A DNA stretch of 64,000 nucleotides from Coniochaeta sp. PMI_546 (lineage: Eukaryota; Ascomycota; Sordariomycetes; Coniochaetales; Coniochaetaceae). The position numbers and the translations under genes were made by a program. The stretch spans positions 3,100,001-3,164,000 of the forward strand of contig MU271145.1 of the NCBI GenBank assembly GCA_021432605.1, written 5' to 3'. The notes below the pieces were generated by a model, which worked only from the letters and a program-made list of their open reading frames with translations, was not told the origin of the DNA and ran no database searches. This document shows, piece after piece, positions 23,063-35,220 of the stretch (its first letter is position 1; each line of letters begins with the position of its first letter).

Positions 23063-24483
23063 GTTTTATTGTCGCATCGTGCCTCTCTGCTGAAACCCTG
23101 AAAACCCCCTTGCGAATAAGTACCTTTGCGGGACGCGCCCGCCGCTTATATTGTACATACATACTGCGTAGTACTGCTGGTACACTATAAATAATGTACG
23201 ATGCAGAGCGCGGAGATATGTCCCAGATCTGTATCATGGAGTCTGACCGCTTCAAAACCCGTCTATCTGTACAGTACGCCAGGTTGCCATCGATTGTGCT
23301 AGGCTCGATCGGCCTTGGGCCTGTGTAATTAACCTATCTGGTCGCAGTGAACCACCCGCACGTGATGTTCGCCAGTCACCAAGCTTTTGTGTGATTACCT
23401 TACGTATTTGCGAGTTCAAGGATCCTGGACTATCCGTCATCCATTGTCTCAGAGGAGCGAGTACACTTACGAGTGACAGCGCTCTGTACACGTGTATACA
23501 CATACTGGTCAAACTGAAGTATAGAAGGTGAAGCGACACAGTGAGCGATCAAGGAGATCAAGGAGATCAAGCACCAGGGGCAGGCTTCTTCGGTACCACG
23601 GCCTGCTGGTCTTAACCAACCTCGTCCCAACATTCACCTCGTGGCCCAAGTGGACGGCCCATTGTATCGCTTGATTGTCAGGGAGGGCTGATAGGGTGCA
23701 CCTGCTGTGATATTTTCCACTTCCAGCCTCGAATGACAGGGGTAGCCGGTCATGTTCGTCAAAAGACTTGCGAATGCGGCGATCGGTGATCGCAACATCA
23801 CACAGGCAGGCACCCCACAACCCGCAATGCGGCGCAATGACCAGCCCCCCTCTCTGTCGCCCCTTTTTTCGCAGTGCGCTGCCGTCGTTATGCGCAGTCT
23901 GTATTTCACCCCATTCACAGTGCAATAAAATCTCGTTATCTTACCTGCATCACATCCCTATTTGGAATGTGTGTGTTTTCTCCGAATTACCGTTCCTGCA
24001 GCTCGTGCAGATCCACCTTCATTTGATATGAAGGGGAGACCGCTCCTCTGATGCCTAACGTATTGGTTCGAATGACGGGAGTGCAATTTGAGAGCCTCAA
24101 CAACGGACGGGCATCATTCGTCTTAAGAAGGGTTGGGCTTAGCTAGCTGGGCTCCGGATCCGATAGAAATAATACCACACACAGTACACATGCTGATGCT
24201 ACTGGGAAGTTTTTCCCACAGTACACCCTACTCACCACACAAGCCTCCCTCGCATGAATAAGTTGCATCTTTCTAGGTATGACTACACTCCATACCAGTA
24301 GCGTGCCATCGCGTGCTCCTTTCCAGCGCCCCGACTAGCTTACCTGTTTATTGGACCAGCCGACGGGAGAGGCAGCGGCTAACTCGGTACAGTTAAGGCC
24401 AAGCAACAAGATAGATTGGTGACGAAACAGGGGTGCTTGCGTCTTGAAATTGGCCCCCAACAGCGTCGCGCACATCCGCTAGG

Positions 24484-24557
24484 ACACGTACACGTACTCT
24501 GAGTATCGATATCGGTGTCTCTCACCAGTACGTGTACGTGTACGTGTACACGTACTG
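24484..24557. repeat. Inverted repeat with ACGTGT units
   Basis: The 15-mer ACACGTACACGTACT at 24484-24498 is repeated in perfect inverted orientation at 24527-24541. The right part (24526-24557) is itself a palindrome with 11-bp arms (CAGTACGTGTA ... TACACGTACTG). Either can form a strong hairpin. Nothing coding is associated. Confidence 0.85.
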
Positions 24558-25753
24558 CAATAGACTGGGGTGTCGAGCAATGTCCGTATCGGCTCACAAT
24601 CCATCGGCCTCCTCCGGACCAGCGATCAGCGAGAAAGTGGATTGGGACGAGGTTTGGGATGTCACCGCTAGTCTGCATGCAAATACATCTCTGCAGCAGT
24701 ATATTGACATGTAAGATGAGCATTGCTGCAGGATGCAGGCCCACATATATGGGGCCAGATGGGTATCTCATGTACACTACTAAGGGTCAGGTAGGTAGCG
24801 AAAATGCCCCACGGGTCACGTTCTTGGTCCCGTCTCGCTTGTCTTTACCATAACCCGGCAGCTGGCCGCAGCAAGTAACAGCCAGGTATCTGGATATTCC
24901 CGAGTATCTCAAGTACCCGCCTTTTGAGTGCTGACCCCGAGCTAGCGACCACCATAAGCTAACATGGAAAGTCACCAATACTGTTTGGGAAGTATCTGAC
25001 TGGCTCATCGCAACCAACCTTGTTTTAGCTGGGAAATCTCCCGCTTGGATCTCAGCACATTTGGGTCGGCGGGAAACTTTGTTTTTTCTCGTGTCACCTG
25101 GAGCGCGATACACCGGCAAGGTTCTATATAGTAGTGTACGTACCTCCTTTGGTACCAAGCGTTCAGGGCGAAACACAGTTAGTTACATACACAACATCCT
25201 GACCGAGCGAGATCTTCAGCGTATGGATTTTTCAAAAGTCTCTAGCCGCAACCGGTACACACTCACATGTGATATTATCAACTACCGATGCCATCCCGAG
25301 GTTCAAACCCGAGTCCGGCGAATATGTCTTGGTCGGGAGGTGGGTGCAGAACGGAATCAGCCCGCTTCCTGGTTTTTATTTCTCCTTGGCACAAGCACAG
25401 TGGAGAAGGATGCCTTCCGGCAGCCTGACTTTACCCTGGGTTTCGCCGGTCGGAGCAAGCAGACAAGTACGTAGCTCGACGGGGGATCCTTTCCATGGTC
25501 GGCATGTAAAAGAGTGGATGGTCTCGCGCAAAGGATGGGGAAGACGGGGCCAATGACCTGGATGACCACCACCTAGTACGTAAATAACTGTTAACCAACG
25601 TATGGCGGTACGAGAGCAACAAGCATTCATCTTGACCACTCTGCTTCAAAGCTGGGACCCCCAAGTTATAATGCGTCAAGAGATGCCTTTTCGAGACACG
25701 GTCCAGATGCCTGTGGGCCGCGACATCAAATGATTCGAGGAACCCCAAGGCGA

Positions 25754-26476
25754 TCACGGAGCCATTGCTGGAGAGTTCGAGCGCCGGTTCCGCGATCGCT
25801 CATGGTTTCCGCTGCAGTACCGGTACTTTATAATATCTGGAATAAGACATGCAGAGCGAGAGATAGGCGTCAGTCCAGGAGAGCGAGGATGCCGACCATG
25901 ACGACTATGGCGTCTTGAAACCAACCAGAACGTCGAGAATACTCTCTGCCACTCATTCTGCATGGGCTCGTCATCGTCCCTGTGCACGCTATTGTACACG
26001 TTAGGTAGGGCTTGTGATCCACGAGTTGTCCGTGGCTGGCACACGTCGATAGTTGCCCCTAAATTAGACTGCTCCAGCTCCAGGGGGGGTGTGAGTACAG
26101 GCTTGACATTATGAACACCGTTCTCGCGGGCCAAGTAATGCATCGCAAGATCAGAGATGCGCATGCATGCAATGGCGAGAGTGGAACAGAGTACTACCTC
26201 TTTCGAGGCCCAAGGGCAGTTCCCCTTTGGAGTGGATAGGGGGAATAGACTGAGCACAGCCGCAGCTAGAAACATATGCTTCCCCATGGATTTCCAGCAT
26301 AGTACGACGCATGTGAGTGCAGTGAAGACTCCAACAGCACTACCAAAATTGACGGCTGAGAATACCGATTGTCAGGCACTTGGGGCAGGACAGCAGGGCA
26401 TACCTGAGCCCCAGTGAATATCTACAGGACGGCCGCACCTGCAGCAGCTCCAAGGAAAGGGCATGTTGTTTTCCAT
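25754..26476 (-). CDS. Possible hypothetical membrane protein, perhaps degenerate
   Basis: A two-exon model, 26476-26404 and 26355-25754, uses a GTATGC donor and TTCTCAG acceptor and keeps frame (TCA G|CC), giving 224 aa. Two hydrophobic segments are visible (about VGVFTALTCVVLCW and MFLAAAVLSLFPL). The last 60 residues are Arg/Ser/His-rich and look non-coding, while a good intron-type acceptor (CTGAC branch, then TTATTCCAG) lies inside them, so the real gene may splice on or may be decayed. I do not recognise the family; the layout is only faintly like the N-terminus of fungal wax-synthase-like acyltransferases. Confidence 0.3.
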
Positions 26477-27480
26477 GTCGTTTTTATGAGAGTGGGATGG
26501 CATCGCTTACGGTCTAGAGATGCAGCGTAAAAGGATGCAGGACGGCATGCTTCCAAGGGGCAATCGTCCATCTCCCCGAGGCTGCCTCTTCCTCTGGGCC
26601 GTCATAGTGAGCTGCGTGGAACTACCGAACCAGTGAGTTGAAGTTCGGCCGGCCGGCCAGAGGGATTCACGGTGGGCGCGCGTCAAATGCGCCGAAAAGT
26701 AATTCAAAGCTTGTCCTGGTGCCGAAGAACAGGAGCGAGCCAGACGACGTGAATAAGACCTTAACATCGAGACATGACTGTCGATTGTGCCCCTATCCAC
26801 TGTCTCTCTTTAGAACTCTTATTGCTCTCTGCCTCCCCTGCAGGTTTCTGAACTCATCACGTCCCCAACCTCGTGGTATCGTGACCGGACAGGGGGCATG
26901 CGGATCGTTCTCGAGCATCGATAGTCCGTACAGCCGAAGCAAGCTGCTGCGGGCAAGAAGTAGTAGACAGAAAATCACGACGACGTTACAAAGCGTGAAG
27001 CATCACTATGTCACGATCTTTCTGATTACTTGGGTGTTTAGGCGCCATCGGTGTCCGTGCTCGCTAGAGACCACGTTGTTGACCATCTTGGTGATGTCCA
27101 CTCAGAGAGCCAGACAGAACCGCCCTTCCGGGCCTCTTCCTTGAAATCAGTAGCTGCAGTGTTAGCTCGTGCTCGGTATTTAGCTAGGCATGGGACACGG
27201 CTCTTCCGTCAACCATAGCAGCATATCGAGGAGTTAGATTGGGCTTAGATAGCGCTGGAAGTGTTGTGGCCCACTGTTCCTTGGTGTTTGGTATCCGAGT
27301 ATCCAGCACTAATGGGAACTAAATTGCACACCCCTCAGCACCAGCGGGAGAGCGTGTAGAGTGACAGATCAGATACGTCTCCACGAGCTGTTCCTACGAG
27401 CAGACGTTCTGCTTTGTCCACAGGTATCTTAACTGCTCCCTCATCCTCAGGGGTAACGACGTCATGCTGGAAACCTTGAG

Positions 27481-28810
27481 AAGAATCGTTACCACGAACT
27501 GAAGACAAGAAAGGTGACCCTGGAAGACTTCAGGGCCGCGCCAAATCGCCCGGCGACGTGTCGAAAACCGTGTCTCAGGGCTCTGATAGGTTCCGTCTGC
27601 CAACAGAAGAGCCTACCAGCGCCACTCGGGAAGACTCACGCACTTCGGTCCATGATAAGAGAGACAGAGGACAGCTTCCTCCTATAGAATTTGGGGGACA
27701 AGTATTGCGATGGCCGAGCTCTCTGACCTTCAGCGGCAGTCGAGTTTGACGGCAGTGCGTCATCTAGCCAGCTGTCTGTCCCGCGCCAGACCTCTCGACA
27801 TGAACGAGGCGCTCCCTTCTGCTTGACACGGAGAACCTGTATACCAGCACAACCAACCCGGCCCACGAGGGATACCAGGACTCACGCTGCTCTGTTCCAT
27901 CGAAAGCTCTATGGCGGCCCTATCATGAGTCGAACAAGCTCTTCTACGAATTGGCAAACTCACGACAAAGGACAACGAAGATACTAGGCAATGTCACGAT
28001 CTGCAGGCCAAGCAGATTCCGAGGCCCAAGGGGAGAGGTCCCTGGGCTGGCATAAAATCTCCAAGGTCCTGTCCTAGGCAGTTTATGGCCCTGTTGCGCG
28101 CTTCAGCACGAAGCAAAAGAGGGATCGAGGCGGATACTATCCGAGAGCCCTTTCGTCTTTGTTCAATGGTGAATACAGCTAATAGGGGTCAGCCTACTGA
28201 GTGCAGATTCAGAGCATCTTATCCTCCCTCATAGCTTTTCACTATGAAAATGCTCAGAACTCCGAATCGAACCCTATGCCTCGACGATAAATGCCGCCAA
28301 TGAGAAGACGTGGCAATCTCCCCTCCTCCGAAGACGGCATTGCACCTACTCCGGAAGATACTGAAGGAATCGGAAAAGATGCCCCTGAGCAAAGACCGAG
28401 CCTAGAATGGCAAGGGGCGTTGCAATACAGTTATTGGCAGCAGCGGACCCCTATGACCCTTTTTTCCTAGCCGACGATGAAATCACTGAACACAGCAGGG
28501 AATACTAGGATATATAGATCTGACAGTGGGATTAGAAGGAGCTGTGAATCACCAACAGCCAGGGCCTAGTGCTTTTGAGAAACGCAGCGTCTTCTTCCTA
28601 GGCAGCGTCACAGACGTTGAGCTCATCAGCACGGAACGTTTGAACCACAGGCACGCGGGCAACTAGGGGATATTTGATCTCTACATTCGGACGGAATCTT
28701 CCAAGTCAAGATATACACCGTGGCAAACAGATGCACTTCAAGCTAATAAACAGGAGCCGGCATGTATGACAATTCAAGTAAGGATAAAACCGTTGTTCTC
28801 TTCTTGCTAG
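27481..28810 (+). pseudogene. Possible decayed gene: coding-like fragments in shifting frames
   Basis: Successive plus-strand frames have protein-like composition but are broken by stops and frame changes: 27481-27686 (KNRYHELKTRKVTLEDFRAA...), 27558-27749, 27804-28055 (...NLYTSTTNPAHEGYQDSRC...), 28291-28470 (59 codons from ATG), 28401-28508 (MARGVAIQLLAAADPYDPFF...), and 28493-28810, which is open except for one TAG at 28664. No family is recognised. It could be an old single-copy gene, a transposon remnant, or a multi-exon gene whose splicing I cannot solve. Judged by reading only; codon statistics were not computed. Confidence 0.25.
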
Positions 28811-29323
28811 GTCACTTGACCGAAACCTTCATGGCTATACGATCTGATCTACTGAACCGAACCTAATGAGACCCCCTTGCAGACACGACAGCAGGAGATC
28901 TTACCTTCTCGTGCGAAGACTGGTCAAATGACCTCCTATCTCCTGTTTTCCATAGAACAACCCTAAAACAAATGCCCAAAAGAAGAAAGAAAAGGCCAGT
29001 GATAAAACTGTGACAACCAAACCAGGTATAAACACATAGGCGTCATCATACTAAACCGTATGTGCACCAGAAAGAGGGTGCTGACGTCTAAGCCGAACCT
29101 CTATGATAACGCCATAACGGTGCCAAACTCAAAGGATGTCCTCGTGATTACAAGCTCTCAAAGAGCCGCGTTACGGGAGGGTATTACGCTGAACGACGGC
29201 CCTAGTAGTAAGCTACCAGCGACGGTTGCCAACGGGAGCGGCATTAGCATCGTTAGCTGTGCACAAGATGTCAGCTCTCCAGTCGCCGTGTGAACAGAGC
29301 AAGCAATGCAAAGGGATAAGTCC

Positions 29324-31590
<2,267 letters not shown>

Positions 31591-32464
31591 GATGAGCTTA
31601 GAAGGTGAATAAGTGTGGTGTTGTGAGTCGTGAGATCTGAGGATTGCTCAAAAAAGGCGAAGATCAACAGATTATCCGCGCCTTTTGATAAAATGAGCGT
31701 TCGCGTGAGATGATTTGTCTTCACGAATAATGAGAGAACGAACGCAAGGGATTGCGAAAACGCGTTCTTGGAGATGAGAGATGGGATAGTTGGGTGTTGC
31801 GTGAAGCGAGAATGATGGAAATTAGAGAAAATGGTGATGGGAAACCTGGAGGTTTTGATCACCTTTTGGGCAGACGGGGCAAAAAAATATTTTGGAAGGC
31901 GCTTGAGGGTTCAAGCAGGCTGACCAAAGAACCTGGAAAGGTTCTTTTTAAAGTGGGGGCACTAGTCCGCTCTTGGACAAGCGGGCGAAGGAGATGGCGG
32001 GTCTTTGCCTAAATTTTCAGGTCTCCACCAGACCAAACGGCCCAGGGCCGCTCAAAGCTTTTGCCACATGCAGGGCTCGCACCTGGCTGTGTAAGGTACC
32101 TTACGCACTATGGTAGGTACGGTACGAAGAGGAAGCACCTAAGACGACGGGAACCTTCAAGGTTGACATCATCAGCTGCACCTTACTCTTTCCACAGGAG
32201 CTGTGAGCTTTGAGTGCGCAATATCAGCTTCTGGATTATGCTGTGACTTCCGTTGCTTTCTAGCTTATTCCCAGCCTTAGTATATACACGTGTACATTGT
32301 GCTTCGATTTGCATCGACCTCTGCTCTGACCAACTTGCGTTGATGGCGACTATTGAGCGGCTAGACCCTTGAGTCGTGAACAAAACTAAGGTACTATTCG
32401 CTAACCAGAGTCTTACCTTGTCTAACATACCAGCCCAGCGGCAGAGATGGACATCCCGACGGAC
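31591..32464. other. DBP2 promoter and THI20 3' flank
   Basis: 874 bp. It contains a 14-bp palindrome GTAAGGTACCTTAC at 32091-32104, one of several GGTACCTTAGG-like words scattered through the window. No gene recognised. Confidence 0.5.
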
Positions 32465-34667
32465 TCAGCTCGAGCTGTACATCTCCCAGAAGCCGATCTC
32501 CATCTATCAGCCGTCAGTGTGAGTCCGTTGGCAGAGAACAGATACGCAGCGGCACAGACGGCCGTTTTGTTACCTTTGTAGCATGTATAAATATCCTGGC
32601 CAGTCTTTCGATTTCCGTTGGCGATTGCAGCACTGCATGACGCTCTAGCAGTTCTGGGAGTACGGCAGGTCAGCATCAGGAAGACTCGCCAGACCGGCAG
32701 GGATGCTCGAGTGTACCTGATCCCGTCCTCATAGCAGCAACGTAGTCTTCAGCCACGTAGTTCTCGATCCAGGGCCAGTAGCGGTTCTCTTTGCCTTTCC
32801 TGACGTCGGGACTGGAGTGCAGTTGCCTGGCAATGGCCCCGTAACCGAGCAGACACGGTGCGAGAGCAACTTGGAGGCCAATCCAGTCTTCACTCTGACC
32901 AATGTCTAGCACGTATCTGGTGTACGCCGTACATGCTGTTCGATGTCAGTCACTATAAAATAGAACCCTGGACAGGCAAGCTGGGCAGGTCGACAGACCT
33001 TGACGCTCCTCGGTACTCTCGATCTCGTCCTGGGAGATCCCGAATCCCTGGCAGTACGTGATATGAAGACTCATCTCCCTCGTGATGTGCGTGACTATGG
33101 CAGCACCCTGGACAGATCAGCACTTGTTTCTAGAATAAATCAAGAGAACGGTCGCAGCGCATCTCACCGCTGCTATGTCTCTGATATTCTTTGCCTTGTA
33201 CGAAGCAAGTGCGTTTGCTCGGGCAAAATGTACCTGCTCAGCACGTTAGTGTGACCACGGCCGTTGTGTATAAGCGGCGAAGCTGGACAAACGAGATATA
33301 GGTAATCCTGAATCAAGTAGCCTTTGAAGGACTCGAGTGGCAATGTGCCGTCTCCCATAGCCAGAACAAACTTGTGATTCACGAACTGGTGCCATACAGG
33401 AGCGACGTCAGGACGTCCCAGTAAATAATCTACAAATTGACCACTAGGGTGGTATGTCAGCACATGACCTCACACCCTCAGCGCACTGGTTTCGCCTCAG
33501 GGGGACTTACGGAGCAAACGGCAATGTATAGGTGGAATGGAAATGGTTGAGAGGCCCGCTTCCCTTGCCCAGTCCTGGAGCGGTCCTGATGGCAGCCTCT
33601 ATGTAGCGAGACGCCAGTCTCACGGCTTCCGGGACGTCCTTTCCTTGAGCTAGATGACATGCAATCGCCGCTACAGGGGCACGTTGGTCAGCCGCCCGAG
33701 GATCATGTCCCAATTTGTGATGAGGTGTTGACTTACAGGCAAGCGAGCAGCCCGTTCCGTGTGTATGTCTTGAGCTCTGGTAAGGCGACTCAAACTTGAT
33801 CAAAGTCCCGCGACGGAATAGAAGGTCTACGATGATTTCTTTTTCCTCCTCGGTCTTTGCCGCCTTTCCGTCCCGTGTGAAGGGGCAATGCCCGCCCTTA
33901 ACGAGTACCCACTCAGGGACAATCACTGCGAACTGCTTGACGAAAGCCTCAAACTCCCTGACGGTCTCTGGCGGCTGTTGATCTCCGGTTACTTCGGCGT
34001 ACTCCTTCCACATGAGACAGGCCTCCGGCCAGTTGGGCGTCACTATAGTGGTTAGCGGCAAGAGTTTCTCACGCATTGCGGTGAGGGCTTCTGTAGGTAG
34101 GAGCTTGGCGCCAGTTGTTGCAACCATAACCTAGGACGTATGTAAGCACCACATCGCGCAGCTATGCCAGAGGTCCCCTACAAACCGGATCGACAACAAG
34201 CGTCTTGACCGTGTACTCTGTCAAAGCCGCAGCTATGGTCTCTATTGTTGCTGCAGAGGCCAGCATACCTGACCGGAACTCCATCAGCAAGCTGTTCGTA
34301 CGCTCAACAAACAAGCTCAATGTGAAGCGAGCAGAAAAACCTGCGCTACGAGCAACACTTACCAGTCTTGACAACATCGGCCCCGATGTCGTTCAGACAC
34401 GCATCGATCTGCTTTCGTAAAAATGGAGGTGGCACTTCATGGACAGCATGGACGCCTTGTGTGTTCTGTGCGGTCAGGGCGGTCGTCGCCGTCATAGCAT
34501 AGCAGCCGTGGGCCGCGATGACCTTCTGATCAGCCTCAAGGCCCCTGAAAATGCCGGTGTTTTTAGTAAACAATTCGAGAGCCCAAAGGAGAGTTTTTCA
34601 CTCACGCTCCGCCAGAGCTGTCGGATCCGGCGATCACCAAGACTCGTGGAATCATCTTTCTCGACAT
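32465..34667 (-). CDS. THI20: Hydroxymethylpyrimidine kinase / thiaminase II fusion (THI20 type)
   Basis: Eleven exons: 34667-34606, 34544-34363, 34268-34186, 34130-33737, 33670-33511, 33443-33293, 33233-33168, 33107-32999, 32935-32717, 32653-32574, 32503-32465; every junction keeps frame, 514 aa. The N-terminal half (1 to about 300) is HMP/HMP-P kinase (ThiD, ribokinase fold): VLVIAGSDSSGGAGLEADQK at the start, VKGGHCPF, and the anion-hole motif HTHGTGCSLA. It phosphorylates the pyrimidine precursor of thiamine. The C-terminal half is TenA/thiaminase II: FKGYLIQDYLYLVHFARANA, YCQGFGIS, ACTAYTRYVLD with the likely catalytic Cys, GYGAIARQL and EIGFWEMY. TenA salvages pyrimidine from degraded thiamine. 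No TPP riboswitch was seen in the introns or leader. Confidence 0.93.
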
Positions 34668-35220
34668 ATTGCCACAATTACAGTGATGAAATAGACAACA
34701 CTTTCAAGCACCCAGTAGAATCCTTCGAAAGCACGTCGATTATATCCGATGGTTCGTTTTCTTTGCTCTTGGCACACAAAAGCCTCGCCATGGTGGGGAA
34801 GAGGGAGCTAGGTAAGACTGGTAAAGTACCTTAGGTATGAGTCTATGAGTGGGTACAGCTCTTTTGTGGTTAATCCTGCCTCAAATCAAATTCGACAACA
34901 AGATATCTTCAAGGAAACCAAATCCAACTAGATCTGGTGATCTGACTCGTTCAAGGGCAGTTCAACACATGTTGGGCTATGCTCGAAAACATGGTATTCA
35001 AGACCACTAGCATGTTTCAGATGTGGCTTCAACTACAGCGAAGCCAAGCCGAGATACATCTCAAGAACACGGCCGCAAACGCCGCCAACCCGTGAACCCC
35101 AAGTCGCCCGAAGCACTCCCTTCCCCCCAAGGGTTCCGTATCTGTTTATAAACCATCGCAAACGCCCATGTTCATGAGATATAGTACACCGCAGCATAGA
35201 TGTCTGTGTCATCGTGCCGT
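34668..35220. other. Spacer between THI20 start and Rictor stop
   Basis: 553 bp, same-strand neighbours, so it holds the Rictor 3' UTR and the THI20 promoter. A CTAAGGTAC-type word lies on the minus strand near 34830. No riboswitch or gene recognised. Confidence 0.5.

Larger units (their letters stand above)
19351..29323. other. 10-kb region without a defensible gene
   Basis: Base composition is not markedly AT-rich, so this is not a heavily RIP-mutated block. I find no helicase, transposase, reverse transcriptase, long terminal repeat or tRNA. It does hold several coding-like but broken or unsupported frames (listed separately at 22.8-23.1, 25.75-26.5 and 27.5-28.8 kb, and an ATG-less frame at 25203-25556), an inverted repeat near 24.5 kb and a C9 run near 19980. 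The right end contains the DBP2 3' UTR. Confidence 0.45.

Noticed and set aside
25290-25330. tRNA B-box-like GGTTCAAACCC
   Set aside because: The flanking bases do not form a T-stem and there is no A box or acceptor stem.
34668-35220. TPP riboswitch upstream of THI20
   Set aside because: Neither CTGAGA-type P2/P3 core nor the ACCTGATCYGG-type element was found in the leader or introns.
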